Below, piece by piece: positions 26,801-35,715 of a DNA stretch of 38,645 bases (its first letter is position 1; each line of letters starts with the position of its first letter). Source of the DNA: Sulfurimonas sp. (GTDB taxonomy: Bacteria; Campylobacterota; Campylobacteria; Campylobacterales; Sulfurimonadaceae); assembly GCF_027056685.1 (NCBI RefSeq), contig NZ_JALUKE010000058.1:1-38645 (forward strand), read 5' to 3'. The notes under the pieces are model-generated. The model had not been told where the DNA came from. It did no database searches and was given only the letters and a program-made list of their open reading frames with translations. A program made the translations under genes and the position numbers.

Positions 26801-26989
26801 AGTGACAGTATCTTCAACAACAAAGGCATTTGCACCTGTATAAGTTGCACTCACACTTACCGTCGGCGGTGCAACATCAGGGTATTCTGAAACAGGGAGT
26901 ATGCCAAGCGATACAAGCCCAGATATAATGATAATGAGTGATATAACAATTGCAAGAATAGGGCGTTTAATAAATGTTACTGAAAACAT
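23843..26989 (-). CDS. RND multidrug efflux pump, HAE1 (AcrB) type
   Basis: The 1048-residue inner-membrane pump has twelve predicted membrane helices in the AcrB arrangement. The N-terminus [20 protein letters not shown], the proton-relay Asp pair in [16 protein letters not shown] (helix 4), and the lysine in [15 protein letters not shown] (helix 10) are all present; [24 protein letters not shown] is the porter-domain signature. HAE1-type pumps export hydrophobic and amphiphilic drugs, dyes and bile salts using the proton gradient. It lies 3 bases after the adaptor gene and overlaps the TolC-like gene by one base. No TetR-type repressor is adjacent. A perfect inverted pair of the CTGCGTTT motif lies in the helix-11 region. 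Confidence 0.97.
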   Translation of the reverse strand: MFSVTFIKRPILAIVISLIIIISGLVSLGILPVSEYPDVAPPTVSVSATYTGANAFVVEDTVTRVLEDKLNGIKGVIYMDSSSTSSGRSNINVYFKPGYNIDIGAVDVQNKVSTATASLPAEVVAQGVIVDKKSPSIVCLITITGDKRYYASFLSNFVNLNVLDEIKRIPGVGKAENMGEKKYAIRIWLNPDKIKAMGLTPIDVVNAIKSQNRQASIGKIGGMPSYDNQKQEFTLTTEGRLSDVKEFKDIVLKHKKDGSLVYLSDVSRVVLGSESYDWNAISNQQPTGLIGVYQLGDANALDIRKKVQETMQRLQKRFPDGVKWSIPYDTTKYVKVAIDNVVTNLFMAIGLVILIIFIFLGSWRPTIIAAVAIPVSLIGTFAIMQMAHGFSINFLTLFGLILAIGIVVDDVILVVENVEVIMEKEPDLTIPQVVKKSMIELIGPIISTTLVLVAVFVPVSLLPGITGALYQQFALTISFAVIISSLNALTLSPALSAIIIKRRKKGQEKFIFFRKFDAIFDYITQKYTATITALIKIKYLMLVLMIGIFYIMYYLFTVIPTGFVPSEDKGVCMVSVNLKPGTSLNQTTQVRKEVEKSLYSIDEVANVIVIDGYNIITSSLDSSAVAMFVSFKDWKQRTRPDQSVNAIIQKIRQKTAHITDANIAAFNLPGIPGVGNVGGFDFRLQDYLSGDLNVFKHYADEIIKEANQDPRISHAFTTFAINYPMYDIKIDREKANALGVNMADLFSTMQIYLGSVYVNDFTKFGKVFRVFVQADKNYRSAKSDINKLFVKNVDGKMVPLSALIKVQEMIGPQNLTHYNMYRSIQINGAAAPGYSSGDAMTAMQEIAKKVLPSSYGYEWSGMSYQEKLAGNAQIYVVIFVTLVVFLVLAAQYESWILPLMILLSVPMVIAGAVAGLMWAGIPLNTFAQVGLVLLVALAAKNAILIVEFAKELRENGKSIVDAAINAGRLRFRAIMMTILSFLFGIFPLAFATGAGAITQQSIGIVLMFGMVAATFISTLFVPVLYVLLESMREKFVNVADEVARRESI
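24078..24098. repeat. Inverted pair of the recurrent CTGCGTTT motif
   Basis: AAACGCAG-tcttc-CTGCGTTT is a perfect 8-bp inverted pair inside the RND pump gene. The single motif recurs elsewhere with left ends at 2277, 2984, 3698, 6961, 8162, 11114, 11177, 12232, 15487, 17366, 18234, 20548, 23472, 23663, 27703, 30862, 31150, 31901, 34182, 34681, 36146, 38401 and 38446. All of these copies lie inside genes. See the findings. Confidence 0.8.
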
Positions 26990-26992
26990 TGA

Positions 26993-28165
26993 TTACTCTT
27001 TTGTAGGAATAAGGTTATTATTTTTTAGTATTGCGTCTATTCCTTTCTCTTTTGTAGCATCAATGCCTTCTACTTTCATTCCTGATTTTAGTTTCATCAA
27101 AGCAGAAACAATCACCTTATCGCCATCTTTGAGACCTTTTTTAACACTTACATAGTATCTTGTTCCATAGCCCGTTGTGATGTCGGCTCTTTTTACACTT
27201 GCATTGTTGTCAAGAATATAGACATATTTTCCAAGTTGGTCATTCATTATGATTTCTGGTGGAATCATTTTAAATTTGTATTTGTCACTAATAAATACAT
27301 TGACATATACAAAAGTACCTGGGAGTATTTGCGTATCTGGATTTTTAATGATTGCTCTCATTGTGATGGTTGAAGTAAGTGGATCTACTGTATTGTTGGA
27401 AAAATCCACATAGCCATCAAGTCGTACATCTTCATTAGCACCTTTATACTCAATAAAAGCAGCCAAATCTTTTTTATCTCTATACTTATGCATAATCATT
27501 GCATCATTTTGAGAAGGAGAGAAGTAGGCATAGAGAGGATTGTATCGCACAATGGTTGTAAGCAGTGTAGAATCACCTTGACCGATGAGATTACCCACAT
27601 CAATATGTCTTGCGCTTACTTTTCCTGAAATAGGTGCTTTTATAATGGTATAACCGAGTTGAATTTTTGCCTCTTCTACTTTTGCCGCATCGCCTAATAT
27701 AGCTGCGTTTAGAGATGCCAACTTCGCTTGATACTGCTCTAGAGTTGCACGGGGAGCGAGACCTTCTTTTACTAGAGGAGTGTATCTTTGCACATCTGCT
27801 TTTGCAAGTGCAAGTGCCGCTTTATCTTGGGCTTCTTTTGCCTTAGTACCATTGAGTGCAGCAATATATTCATTTTGTTGGATTTTAAAAAGTTTTTGCC
27901 CCTTTTTTACATAATCCCCATCTTTAAAATATATTTTTTCTAAAATACCAGTGACACGAGCGCGCACTTCTTGATGAGAACTAGCCCTTGTTTTTCCTGT
28001 AAATATTCCCCAAATAGGTACTTTTTTTGTCTCAATCGTAATTGTTTTTACCTTGAGAGGAGGAGGTGTTCTTTTTACCTGTTTTATTTCATCTTTGCCA
28101 CATCCACTAAAGAGAAGAAGGGAACTAAAAAGTACAAAAGAGAGCTGTTTCCTGAGTGGAGTCAT
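26993..28165 (-). CDS. Periplasmic adaptor (membrane fusion) lipoprotein of the RND pump
   Basis: The 390-residue protein has a lipoprotein signal (LLLFSGCGKDE) that anchors it in the inner membrane. The domain order fits AcrA/MexA: a barrel-sandwich half-motif GILEKIYFKDGDYVKKGQKLFKI, a helical hairpin (about 105-165), the second lipoyl half (LGYTIIKAPISGKVSARHIDVGNLI), a beta-barrel and the membrane-proximal domain. It bridges the RND pump and the TolC-like channel. It is the first gene of the three-gene operon, with a TATAAT box about 35 bases upstream. Confidence 0.95.
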   Translation of the reverse strand: MTPLRKQLSFVLFSSLLLFSGCGKDEIKQVKRTPPPLKVKTITIETKKVPIWGIFTGKTRASSHQEVRARVTGILEKIYFKDGDYVKKGQKLFKIQQNEYIAALNGTKAKEAQDKAALALAKADVQRYTPLVKEGLAPRATLEQYQAKLASLNAAILGDAAKVEEAKIQLGYTIIKAPISGKVSARHIDVGNLIGQGDSTLLTTIVRYNPLYAYFSPSQNDAMIMHKYRDKKDLAAFIEYKGANEDVRLDGYVDFSNNTVDPLTSTITMRAIIKNPDTQILPGTFVYVNVFISDKYKFKMIPPEIIMNDQLGKYVYILDNNASVKRADITTGYGTRYYVSVKKGLKDGDKVIVSALMKLKSGMKVEGIDATKEKGIDAILKNNNLIPTKE

Positions 28166-28199
28166 TATAATAAAACCTTAAATAATATTGAGTAGGCTT

Positions 28200-28205
28200 A
28201 TTATA
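28200..28205 (-). promoter_or_regulatory. -10 box of the RND efflux operon
   Basis: TATAAT on the efflux strand, 35 bases before the adaptor start and only a few bases after the TonB-like gene stop. No obvious operator palindrome accompanies it. Confidence 0.5.
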
Positions 28206-28215
28206 ACGAAAAAAT

Positions 28216-29106
28216 TTAATACCTTGCTAGGTTATAAAAAACATTGTAACGAATAAGTGTTGTTTGCTTAGGATGTGGGTATCTACTATAAGCATACTCT
28301 ATAGTCTCTTTTGTTGTGTCATCAAGAATATAGTGACCACTTTTTGATATAAATCGAAAGTCTGACATATCTCCGTTTGGATGGAGTTTAAACTCTATGA
28401 CATTACTTGCGTTTACATTGAGATTTCTTGGCAAGTTTACGCGTGCAACACGGTTGAGTATCTGTTGCGTTATACGACGCATTATTTCCTGGTTGTCAAG
28501 TATATATTTCTGTTCACCAGGAGTAAGTTTGCCAAAGGTATCACCATAGAGTTCTTTAATATCTTGAGAGACATTACTGTTGTTTTTAGCCTGTTTCTTT
28601 GTCTCTTTTTGATCTTCATCTGATCTGTCTTCATAGAGCCAAGAGAGCTGTTTATCTTGTATGTCTTCTTTTTTCTTTGCTTCTTTTGTTATATTTTTTT
28701 CATTATTTGCATAAGGAATATAGGGCTTATTTGACGGTATTGGCTCAATTTTTGGTTTTTGAACAATGTGAGGTTTTGGTTTTACCTTTGGTTTGTTAAG
28801 TTTTGGTTTTTTCTTTGGTTTTGATGGCTTATATTTTATCTGTTTAGGGCGTACGATTTTTTTAAGCTGAGAGCCTTTTGGCATAGGTGGTGCTATTTTT
28901 GGAGGTTTGATTTTTTTCTTAATTTCACCGGCTGTCTTTACCTTTTTTGGTTTTTGCAACTCTTTGAGTGAAATTTTAATTCTTTGCTCTTTTTGTTTAT
29001 GCTTTTTCTCTTTTTTAGGCGACATACTTATAGCTATATAAATCAGCAAAAATATCAATAAATGTACCAATACAGCTACAAAGAGGGCAAAGCGAGATCT
29101 ATTCAA
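28216..29106 (-). CDS. TonB-like energy-transducing protein
   Basis: The 296-residue protein has one N-terminal membrane helix (about residues 7-28, FALFVAVLVHLLIFLLIYIAI), a long Lys/Pro-rich periplasmic linker (about 35-125, with repeated KPK and KPKVK units), an acidic middle, and a C-terminal domain (about 210-296) with the TonB pattern: FKLHPNGDMSDFRFISKSGHYILDDTTKETIEYAYSRYP. TonB proteins couple the proton gradient to outer-membrane receptors. No exbB, exbD or receptor gene is adjacent. A role with the downstream efflux operon is not indicated, because that operon has its own promoter. Confidence 0.85.
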   Translation of the reverse strand: MNRSRFALFVAVLVHLLIFLLIYIAISMSPKKEKKHKQKEQRIKISLKELQKPKKVKTAGEIKKKIKPPKIAPPMPKGSQLKKIVRPKQIKYKPSKPKKKPKLNKPKVKPKPHIVQKPKIEPIPSNKPYIPYANNEKNITKEAKKKEDIQDKQLSWLYEDRSDEDQKETKKQAKNNSNVSQDIKELYGDTFGKLTPGEQKYILDNQEIMRRITQQILNRVARVNLPRNLNVNASNVIEFKLHPNGDMSDFRFISKSGHYILDDTTKETIEYAYSRYPHPKQTTLIRYNVFYNLARY

Positions 29107-29136
29107 ATATCATCCAATAATATATTATTTTTCGAG

Positions 29137-29142
29137 ATTATA
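29137..29142 (-). promoter_or_regulatory. -10 box of the TonB-like gene
   Basis: TATAAT on the reverse strand, about 31 bases before the gene start. It forms an inverted repeat (ATTATATC...GATATAAT) with the hemL -10 box 12 bases away, so the two divergent promoters overlap. Confidence 0.5.
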
Positions 29143-29154
29143 TCAAATCTTAGA

Positions 29155-29160
29155 TATAAT
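29155..29160 (+). promoter_or_regulatory. -10 box of the hemL operon
   Basis: TATAAT on the forward strand, 30 bases before the hemL ATG. Confidence 0.55.
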
Positions 29161-29190
29161 AATAGAAATATTATTTAATGAAGGTCATAA

Positions 29191-30483
29191 ATGAATACAG
29201 CAGTATCACAAAAAGCATTTGAAGAAGCACAGAGTCTGATTCCTGGAGGAGTAGATTCTCCTGTTCGCGCATTTAAAAGTGTTGGAGGGACTCCGATTTT
29301 TATAACAGAGGGGAAGGGTGCTTACCTAAAAGATGTAGATGGCAATGAGTATGTGGATTATGTTCAGAGTTGGGGACCACTCCTTTTTGGACATCGTGAT
29401 GAGACTATTGAAGCGGCAGTTATAGAAGCTGTAAAGCATGGTTTGAGCTTTGGTGCACCGACTCTTTCAGAAACAGAGCTTGCAAAACTTGTTGTAAACT
29501 TTTTTGATTCAATCGATAAAATCCGTTTTGTAAGTAGTGGAACAGAGGCTGTTATGAGTGCTATTCGTATGGCTCGGGGGTTTACAGGTCGCGATGATAT
29601 TGTAAAATTTACAGGCTGTTACCATGGTCACTCTGATGCACTTTTGGTTGAAGCAGGAAGTGGTGCGGCAACTTTTGGAAATCCATCAAGCCCAGGTGTG
29701 CCAGCTGATTTTACAAAACATACACTTTTAGCAGAGTATAACAACATTGAGAGCGTCAAAAAATGTTTTGCCGATAGTGACAATATTGCCTGTGTTATTA
29801 TTGAGCCAATAGCAGGAAATATGGGACTTGTTCCAGCTGATAAAGAGTTTTTACATGAACTCCGTACACTTTGTGATGCCCATGGTACGCTTCTTATTTT
29901 TGATGAAGTTATGAGTGGTTTTCGTGCTAGTGTCAATGGGGCAGAGTCTCTCGTTGGTGTGGTACCAGACATTGTAACACTTGGAAAGGTTATTGGTGGT
30001 GGTATGCCAGTTGGTGCTTTTGGTGCTCGTGCAGAGATTATGAATGTACTCTCTCCTGATGGTCCAGTATATCAAGCTGGAACACTTAGTGGAAATCCAG
30101 TTGCCATGGCAGCAGGACATGCGGCTCTTACAAAATTGAAACAAAACGCAAGAGTCATAGCTGTTTTAAATGAGCGAGCGAACAGACTTGTAAATGGTAT
30201 GAAAGATGCCGCTGCTAAGTATGGAATTGCTATGCAGGTAGATACAAGAGGCTCTATGTTTGGATTTTTCTTTAATGAAAATGAAGTGAAAAATTTTAAA
30301 GATGCTACAACATCTGATGCAGAGCTTTTTGCAAAATTTCATGCAGGAATGTTAGATGAGGGTTACTACTTTGCTTGTTCACAGTATGAGACAGGATTTA
30401 TTTCAACTGCTGTAACAGATGTGATGATTGAAGATACTATTGCTGCAAGTGAACGAGTTTTTAAAGCGATTACAAATGGCTAA
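29191..30483 (+). CDS. hemL: Glutamate-1-semialdehyde 2,1-aminomutase
   Basis: HemL makes 5-aminolevulinate, the first committed tetrapyrrole precursor, by the C5 pathway, which supplies the haem needed by the cytochromes in this window. The 430-residue length is standard. The motifs are [16 protein letters not shown] at the N-terminus, [20 protein letters not shown], the [18 protein letters not shown] loop, and the PLP lysine in [16 protein letters not shown]. It is preceded by GAAGG. Its end overlaps the AtpZ-like gene by 8 bases. Confidence 0.98.
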   Translation: MNTAVSQKAFEEAQSLIPGGVDSPVRAFKSVGGTPIFITEGKGAYLKDVDGNEYVDYVQSWGPLLFGHRDETIEAAVIEAVKHGLSFGAPTLSETELAKLVVNFFDSIDKIRFVSSGTEAVMSAIRMARGFTGRDDIVKFTGCYHGHSDALLVEAGSGAATFGNPSSPGVPADFTKHTLLAEYNNIESVKKCFADSDNIACVIIEPIAGNMGLVPADKEFLHELRTLCDAHGTLLIFDEVMSGFRASVNGAESLVGVVPDIVTLGKVIGGGMPVGAFGARAEIMNVLSPDGPVYQAGTLSGNPVAMAAGHAALTKLKQNARVIAVLNERANRLVNGMKDAAAKYGIAMQVDTRGSMFGFFFNENEVKNFKDATTSDAELFAKFHAGMLDEGYYFACSQYETGFISTAVTDVMIEDTIAASERVFKAITNG

Positions 30484-30808
30484 TACAGAAAAAGATTCTC
30501 AAGAGGAGCGTAAGCCTCGTATTAAGCCCATTATAGAAGCTGCCGATTCGCTCTCTCTTGGGCTTTCTATGGTTGTTGCTGTTTTAATGGGTGTTGGTAT
30601 TGGTTGGCTTTTAAAAAGTGTGACTGGTGCAACTTGGACACTTTGGATTGGCATTGCAATTGGTGTTGCCGCGGCTATACTTAATGTTTACAAAGCATAT
30701 GTAAAAGAGCGTAAATCTTATGAAGAGTTGGCAAAAGAGCCTCGCTATGCGATAAAAAAAGAGTTAGAAGAAGACGATGATGAGGATTACGGTGAAAAAA
30801 ACTATTAG
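30476..30808 (+). CDS. AtpZ/AtpI-family small membrane protein
   Basis: The 110-residue protein has a polar N-terminus ([15 protein letters not shown]), two predicted membrane helices ([21 protein letters not shown] and [21 protein letters not shown]) and an acidic C-terminal tail ([17 protein letters not shown]), as in AtpZ/AtpI proteins that assist ATP synthase assembly or ion uptake. The ORF track begins 16 codons earlier inside hemL; I chose the ATG at 30476, which overlaps the hemL end by 8 bases. No atp genes are in the window. Confidence 0.8.
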   Translation: MANTEKDSQEERKPRIKPIIEAADSLSLGLSMVVAVLMGVGIGWLLKSVTGATWTLWIGIAIGVAAAILNVYKAYVKERKSYEELAKEPRYAIKKELEEDDDEDYGEKNY

Positions 30809-31298
30809 TATCTTAGTGATTTTGGAAATTATTATTTTAGCTACTTATTTTATTTCATACACTGCGTTTATAAATACACAGGTTGCTTTTTTAAGTGCTT
30901 TTTTTATTATTCTTGGTTCTTCTTACGCTTATAAGCGTATGGTTAATTCTCAGATAAAAAGCGGTAACTTTGAAGATAAAAGAGATTTGTTAGATACCAT
31001 AGAAGATCCTCATGAACTTTATGATGATACGCCTATAAATAATGCACCTTATGAAGAACTTGATCTTAAAAGCATTGTAAAAGAGGAAAAAGCAAAAATA
31101 AAAACCTTTACAGTTGATAGCGCAAAGTACGGAGCAAGAGGAAGTGTCTCTGCGTTTAGACTTATTCCATATTTATTTTTGGTGCTTGGGTTTATAGCGC
31201 TTAAAAACAATGAACTTTTAAGTTTATGGTATTATCTTCCTGCATTGACAGTTGGAATTATTATAGGAAGTGTGGTTTCTAAAGAGGTTGTTGCTTAA
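30792..31298 (+). CDS. Hypothetical membrane protein downstream of the AtpZ-like gene
   Basis: The protein has two N-terminal membrane helices ([19 protein letters not shown] and VAFLSAFFIILGSSYAY), a charged middle (residues about 55-105) and two C-terminal helices (LIPYLFLVLGFIAL and YLPALTVGIIIGSVV). I placed the start at a GTG (30792) because AGGA lies five bases upstream and the product then begins MKKTISIL; the ORF track starts at an ATG five codons earlier (30777), which is also possible. Either start overlaps the AtpZ-like gene, implying coupling. I do not recognise the family. Confidence 0.75.
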   Translation: MKKTISILVILEIIILATYFISYTAFINTQVAFLSAFFIILGSSYAYKRMVNSQIKSGNFEDKRDLLDTIEDPHELYDDTPINNAPYEELDLKSIVKEEKAKIKTFTVDSAKYGARGSVSAFRLIPYLFLVLGFIALKNNELLSLWYYLPALTVGIIIGSVVSKEVVA

Positions 31299-31301
31299 AA
31301 A

Positions 31302-31988
31302 CTAAGAGGTAATCATAGGGATATTTATAGTTAGACTTTTTGTCGTGTCTATATAGAGTCCTTGTTCTTCTGCAAAAAGTTTTATCTCTGCAAATTTCTC
31401 TTTTTGCATATTTTGTGAAGATATTTCAATAGAAAAAATACTATACTTTTTACCATCAAATTTAACATGCTCTCCCACTCTGTAAAAAATTCTAGTTTTT
31501 ATCTGTTTGTTTTTTACTCTGCAAGAGGTGTAAATTTTATTGAGTAGTTTAATAAGCTTATTTGAATCTATAATCACATCAGGGATGGTCGGGTCGTACT
31601 CCTTTTCAAAGAGTATATTTGAGTTTATAGAGTTTGATGCTATGCATAAATCTACAATAGTGTAAATATTTACAAGCTCTCCCTCTGGTTTTTTACTATT
31701 GAGTTTATAAGATGGAGTTTGGTAGAGTTTAACTCCAATCTCTTCTTCATTATCATAACCAACAGTGAGTCCAAAAAAACTGTATCTTCCATAATTAAGT
31801 TGTAGAAAAGTAGTTTTAAAACCGAAGTTGATGCTTGCATATGTTTTAGCAAGTTCAAAGAGTTCGTGTGCAGTTGTGAAGCCGAGTAAAAATTGAGCTT
31901 CTGCGTTTAGAGAGGTAATTTTACCTTTATCATTAAAAACGATAAAAGGGTTGTAATCATACTCTAACCACTTCTGCTCAAAAGTCAT
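31302..31988 (-). CDS. PAS-like protein with degenerate histidine-kinase-like C-terminus
   Basis: The 228-residue protein begins with a PAS-like segment (NPFIVFNDKGKITSLNAEAQFLLGF, about residues 13-37). Its C-terminal half has a faint resemblance to an HATPase_c fold: VIIDSNKLIKLLNKIYTSCR looks like the N-box helix and the end TTKSLTINIPM like the last strand of a kinase domain, but the glycine-rich G boxes and a phosphorylatable histidine are absent. It is probably a non-catalytic sensor or regulator. It follows rpoD by 3 bases on the same strand. I do not recognise a named family. Confidence 0.7.
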   Translation of the reverse strand: MTFEQKWLEYDYNPFIVFNDKGKITSLNAEAQFLLGFTTAHELFELAKTYASINFGFKTTFLQLNYGRYSFFGLTVGYDNEEEIGVKLYQTPSYKLNSKKPEGELVNIYTIVDLCIASNSINSNILFEKEYDPTIPDVIIDSNKLIKLLNKIYTSCRVKNKQIKTRIFYRVGEHVKFDGKKYSIFSIEISSQNMQKEKFAEIKLFAEEQGLYIDTTKSLTINIPMITS

Positions 31989-31991
31989 ATT

Positions 31992-33839
31992 TTACTCTTC
32001 TATGTAGTTTTTAAGTTTGCGTCCGACTTTAGGATGTTTGAGCTTTTTAATCGCTGAAGACTCGATTTGACGAACTCTTTCGCGTGTTACGCTTAACTCT
32101 TTTCCAATCTCTTCAAGTGTTCTGTCACTCTCATCGTCCATAATTCCAAAACGGAGTTTTATAACGGCTTTTTCTCTTTCATTGAGCTGTTCTAATACCT
32201 GTTCAATCTGAATACGAAGGTCATCTTTAAGAATAGCATCAGATGGGCTAAGTGAGGTTTTATCTTCGATAAAGTCTCCAAAGCGTCCATCATCTTCACT
32301 ACCAATAGGTGCTTCAAGGGAAATAGGCTCTTTTGTGATTTTGATGACATTTTTTACTTTTTCAACTGAGAGTCCAACCTCTTGTGCGATTGTATCAACA
32401 TCTGGCTCTTTCCCATGTTCTTGAAGATGTTTACGCATAATTTTATTGATACGGTTAATAGTTTCAATCATATGAATAGGAATACGAATAGTTCTTGCTT
32501 GATCGGCGATAGCACGGCTGATAGCCTGACGAATCCACCATGTTGCATAAGTTGAAAATTTATACCCTTTTTGGTATTCAAATTTATCAACTGCTTTCAT
32601 AAGCCCAATATTTCCCTCTTGAATAAGGTCAAGGAAAGGAAGACCACGGTTTGTGTAACGCTTCGCAATTGAGACAACCAAACGAAGGTTTGATTTTGCC
32701 ATTTTTGTTTTTGAAATTTCAGAAATATTTTTACCGCGTTTAATCTGCTCTAAAATATCTGCAAGCTTTTCTGGTTCCATATCGAAGCTATTTTTAGATG
32801 CCTCTTTTGTCTGTACAAGTTTTTTTATTTCCATATATGTGGAAACCATAGTAGCTTCTGGAACCATATTTGCAATATCTTCTTTGTTAAGTTCTTGGAT
32901 TTTATCTACCAAAACTTTATGATTTGCTTTGAGTGTTGCATTAAAAAGTGGCAGTTTATACTCAAGTCTTTTCAACTCTTTGTCATACCCTTCATCACTT
33001 TTAAGTGCAGTTTCCATTGCTTTTACAAGTTCATTTATAAGTTTTGAAGTTGGTCCAAGGTCAAGGAGTTTCTCTTTTAAAACAGCTTTTTTGTAAGTTA
33101 CTGCAAGGTAATATTGCACTACCTCTTCTGTAAGTTCGCCATCAAGATTTTCAGGTGTTTTCTCAGCTGCTTTCACCCAATCTTTTTTCGCCTTTTCTAA
33201 AGCTTTAAAGCTAGTAGAGACCTTTTCTACTCTTGTTTTATCTTTTGCTGATGGAGTTTTTGCAGCAGTAGTATCACTGTCTGCTTCATTGTCATCACCA
33301 TCGTCCTTTTCATCCTCGAAACTTCTAAAAAGCTCTTTTACTCGTCTCTCACGGTTAATAAGGGGTTCTTTATAATCAAGAATGAAATCTATAAGATAAG
33401 GAACTGAACAGATAGCATCAATGATAATACTCTCACCACCTTCTATTTTTTTAGATATTTCAATCTCTTCTTCTTTTGTTAAGAGGGGAATTTGTCCCAT
33501 TTCACGAAGATACATACGAACTGGAGAGTCTGAGCGTGACCACTCTAAAAGTTCATGCTCCTTTAAAATGTCAAATTTATCCGTTTCATTGTCTTCAAGC
33601 ATCTTTCTCTGTGCATTACGGCGTGCTTCTGCCTCTTGATCATTGAGACGCTTGGCATGTTCACTAGATGTGTAAACACACTTTTTATTTTTTTGTATAA
33701 GTTTGAAAACATTTTTTGATTGTGCTACTGTTGGTTGCTTCTCAAATATCTGGACTATTGATTCATAAGTCATGCAGTCTTTTGATTTGTGCTCTTGAAA
33801 AAAAGTCTCTAAAGCTTTGTTGAGTTCTTTTGCTGTCAT
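31992..33839 (-). CDS. rpoD: RNA polymerase primary sigma factor, sigma-70
   Basis: The 615-residue protein contains region 1.2 ([21 protein letters not shown]), a long acidic non-conserved region (about 180-330), region 2 ([59 protein letters not shown]), region 3 ([12 protein letters not shown]) and region 4 with the helix-turn-helix ([22 protein letters not shown]). It directs transcription from most vegetative promoters, matching the TATAAT boxes found here. Its own TATAAT box is 45 bases upstream. The PAS-like gene follows it closely. Confidence 0.98.
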   Translation of the reverse strand: MTAKELNKALETFFQEHKSKDCMTYESIVQIFEKQPTVAQSKNVFKLIQKNKKCVYTSSEHAKRLNDQEAEARRNAQRKMLEDNETDKFDILKEHELLEWSRSDSPVRMYLREMGQIPLLTKEEEIEISKKIEGGESIIIDAICSVPYLIDFILDYKEPLINRERRVKELFRSFEDEKDDGDDNEADSDTTAAKTPSAKDKTRVEKVSTSFKALEKAKKDWVKAAEKTPENLDGELTEEVVQYYLAVTYKKAVLKEKLLDLGPTSKLINELVKAMETALKSDEGYDKELKRLEYKLPLFNATLKANHKVLVDKIQELNKEDIANMVPEATMVSTYMEIKKLVQTKEASKNSFDMEPEKLADILEQIKRGKNISEISKTKMAKSNLRLVVSIAKRYTNRGLPFLDLIQEGNIGLMKAVDKFEYQKGYKFSTYATWWIRQAISRAIADQARTIRIPIHMIETINRINKIMRKHLQEHGKEPDVDTIAQEVGLSVEKVKNVIKITKEPISLEAPIGSEDDGRFGDFIEDKTSLSPSDAILKDDLRIQIEQVLEQLNEREKAVIKLRFGIMDDESDRTLEEIGKELSVTRERVRQIESSAIKKLKHPKVGRKLKNYIEE

Positions 33840-33883
33840 TCGGAGTATGCCCCATTTTTTGTTTTAAGGTTTTTAAAAGGTGG

Positions 33884-33889
33884 ATTATA
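33884..33889 (-). promoter_or_regulatory. -10 box of rpoD
   Basis: TATAAT in the context GGGTATAATCC on the rpoD strand, 45 bases before the start codon. It is back to back with the sigma-54 promoter of flgF. Confidence 0.55.
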
Positions 33890-33934
33890 CCCAGATTTTC
33901 TTAAACTCTACTTTTTTTCTAGCATAGTTTTTTT

Positions 33935-33950
33935 TGGAACACTCTTTGCT
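33935..33950 (+). promoter_or_regulatory. Sigma-54 promoter of flgF-flgG
   Basis: TGGAACACTCTTTGCT matches the -24/-12 consensus (TGGnAC-N5-TTGCT) with the GG and GC doublets exactly 12 bases apart, and lies 38 bases before the flgF ATG. In Campylobacterota, rod and hook genes are controlled by RpoN with the FlgSR system, so this fits the genes it serves. Confidence 0.85.
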
Positions 33951-33988
33951 ATTAACTTCTCAATAACTCTAAAATTAGGGAAAAACAG

Positions 33989-34810
33989 ATGCAGACAGGG
34001 TACTACAGCGCAGCAGCTGGAATGGTCACACAGTTTAACAGGCTAAATGTTGTTGCAAATAATTTGGCAAATGTAAATACATCAGGATTTAAACAAGATA
34101 ATCTCATATTTGGTGATTATATGAGACTTTATAAAGATACAAGAGATGAACTGCCTCATGCAAACAATACAAGAGAGGGTGCTGCGTTTATAAATAGAAC
34201 GATGGCAAGAGTACCCCAAGTTGTTGATAAATATACAGATTTTTCAGTAGGTAGTTTACAAAAAACTGGCAATTCCTTGGATGTTGCACTCTCTCGTGAA
34301 GGGCTGTTTTTCGCTGTGAAAACTCCTGAGGGTATTCGACTTACCCGTGATGGTTCATTTTCAACAAATGATGAGGGAAAACTTGTAAATAGAGAAGGGT
34401 ATGAGGTTTTACCGAGTGACTACTTTAGTTCAAAGCAGGGTATTAGTTTTTCAAATATAGATAGTGCTATTGCTATCGATAAAAATGGACAAATCAGTAC
34501 AAATGTTCCAGGAAGTGTGAAATTAACATTAAATAAAAAGATAATGGTGCTGCAGCCTACAAATATCAAAATATTAAAAAAAGAGGGAGATAACCTCTAC
34601 AGTTTTGGTGCTATATCTAATGTGAAACCCATAAATCAGAGCGGTGCTGTAGAGCAGGGCTTTATTGAAAAAAGCAATGTAAACGCAGTAAAAATGATGA
34701 CAGAACTTATTGAGACAAATAGACTCGTAGGGATGTATCAAAAAGCGATGGATACACAAATGAATGAAATGAATAAAGATGCAATTGACAAAATTGCAAG
34801 TAAAGTCTAA
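33989..34810 (+). CDS. flgF: Flagellar proximal rod protein FlgF (FlgG-like)
   Basis: The 273-residue protein starts MQTGYYSAAAGMVTQFNRL and has the rod/hook N-terminal motif NNLANVNTSGFKQDN; its C-terminus EQGFIEKSNVNAVKMMTELIETNRLVGMYQKAM is the matching coiled-coil end. Such proteins polymerise through their two ends to form the rod of the flagellar axis after export through the flagellar secretion system. The order, first of a FlgF-FlgG pair, gives the name. It is transcribed from the sigma-54 promoter 38 bases upstream. Confidence 0.9.
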   Translation: MQTGYYSAAAGMVTQFNRLNVVANNLANVNTSGFKQDNLIFGDYMRLYKDTRDELPHANNTREGAAFINRTMARVPQVVDKYTDFSVGSLQKTGNSLDVALSREGLFFAVKTPEGIRLTRDGSFSTNDEGKLVNREGYEVLPSDYFSSKQGISFSNIDSAIAIDKNGQISTNVPGSVKLTLNKKIMVLQPTNIKILKKEGDNLYSFGAISNVKPINQSGAVEQGFIEKSNVNAVKMMTELIETNRLVGMYQKAMDTQMNEMNKDAIDKIASKV

Positions 34811-34825
34811 AAAAGGATATATGAG

Positions 34826-35614
34826 ATGATGCAATCACTTTATACTGCTTCGACAGGAATGCTCGGAATGCAGACACAGATTGATACTACAGCAAATAAT
34901 ATTGCCAATGTCAATACTATAGGATTTAAAAAATCGCGCGCTGAATTTGCAGACTTAATGTACCATGTTATGGATTATGCTGGAACATCTACAAGTGATA
35001 CAACAAAAAGTCCAACAGGTATTGAAGTTGGGCTGGGTGTTCGTCCTACTGCAATCACGAAAATGTTTACAGAGGGTTCACTTAAACAGACTGGAAATCA
35101 ACTTGATATGGCTATTACAGGTCGTGGTTTTTTTAAAATGGAGCTTCCTGATGGTACAGAAGTTTACTCTAAAAATGGTGCATTTAAAATAGATCAAGAT
35201 GGTGTTATGGTAAATAGTGATGGCTATGCACTTGTACCACAGATTGTTATTCCACCTGATGCAACAAATGTCAGTATTGGTAGTGATGGTACTGTTACGG
35301 TTGTGCAACCTGGTCAGCCCCAAGCTACACAAATAGGACAGATTCAGACAACAAATTTTATAAATCCTGCAGGACTGCACTCTATGGGAGACAATCTCTA
35401 CCTTGAGACAGATAGTTCAGGACAACCAGTTGAAGGAACTCCAGGTGTTGATGGTCTTGGTACGCTTAGACAGGGCTTTGTAGAGCTAAGTAATGTTCAA
35501 CTTGTAGTGGAACTTACAGATCTTATTACAGGACAGCGTGCGTATGATGCTAATTCAAAAATCATTACAACAAGTGATGAAATGCTCCAGACTACAAATA
35601 ATTTAAAACGATAG
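34826..35614 (+). CDS. flgG: Flagellar distal rod protein FlgG
   Basis: The 262-residue length is typical of FlgG. The N-terminus MMQSLYTASTGMLGMQTQID and NNIANVNTIGFKKSRAEFADLMY, the mid-domain GSLKQTGNQLDMAITGRGFF, and the C-terminus LRQGFVELSNVQLVVELTDLITGQRAYDANSKIITTSDEML are near textbook for the distal rod. The second ATG (34829) is an equally good start. It follows flgF by 15 bases with AAAAGGATAT as ribosome site and is followed by a terminator. Confidence 0.97.
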   Translation: MMQSLYTASTGMLGMQTQIDTTANNIANVNTIGFKKSRAEFADLMYHVMDYAGTSTSDTTKSPTGIEVGLGVRPTAITKMFTEGSLKQTGNQLDMAITGRGFFKMELPDGTEVYSKNGAFKIDQDGVMVNSDGYALVPQIVIPPDATNVSIGSDGTVTVVQPGQPQATQIGQIQTTNFINPAGLHSMGDNLYLETDSSGQPVEGTPGVDGLGTLRQGFVELSNVQLVVELTDLITGQRAYDANSKIITTSDEMLQTTNNLKR

Positions 35615-35628
35615 CAATAAACTCCTAC

Positions 35629-35647
35629 AGAGCGATACTTTCGCTCT
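35629..35647 (+). terminator. Terminator after flgG
   Basis: Perfect 7-bp stem AGAGCGA/TCGCTCT with a 5-base loop followed by TTTA, 15 bases after the flgG stop and before the leuD promoter. Confidence 0.6.
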
Positions 35648-35674
35648 TTAATCAACTTCAAATAACATTTTAGA

Positions 35675-35680
35675 TATAAT
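35675..35680 (+). promoter_or_regulatory. -10 box of the leuD-leuB operon
   Basis: TATAAT in TTTTAGATATAATCGC, 35 bases before leuD. No clear -35 box or leader peptide for leucine attenuation is visible. Confidence 0.55.
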
Positions 35681-35715
35681 CGCAAAATTATTTTAGTAAA
35701 ACAATAGGATTTTAT

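Noticed and set aside
22545-28165. Efflux operon and nap operon as one transcriptional unit
   Set aside because: They share a strand, but a hairpin at the TolC-like stop and a separate FNR-type promoter before napA indicate separate units.
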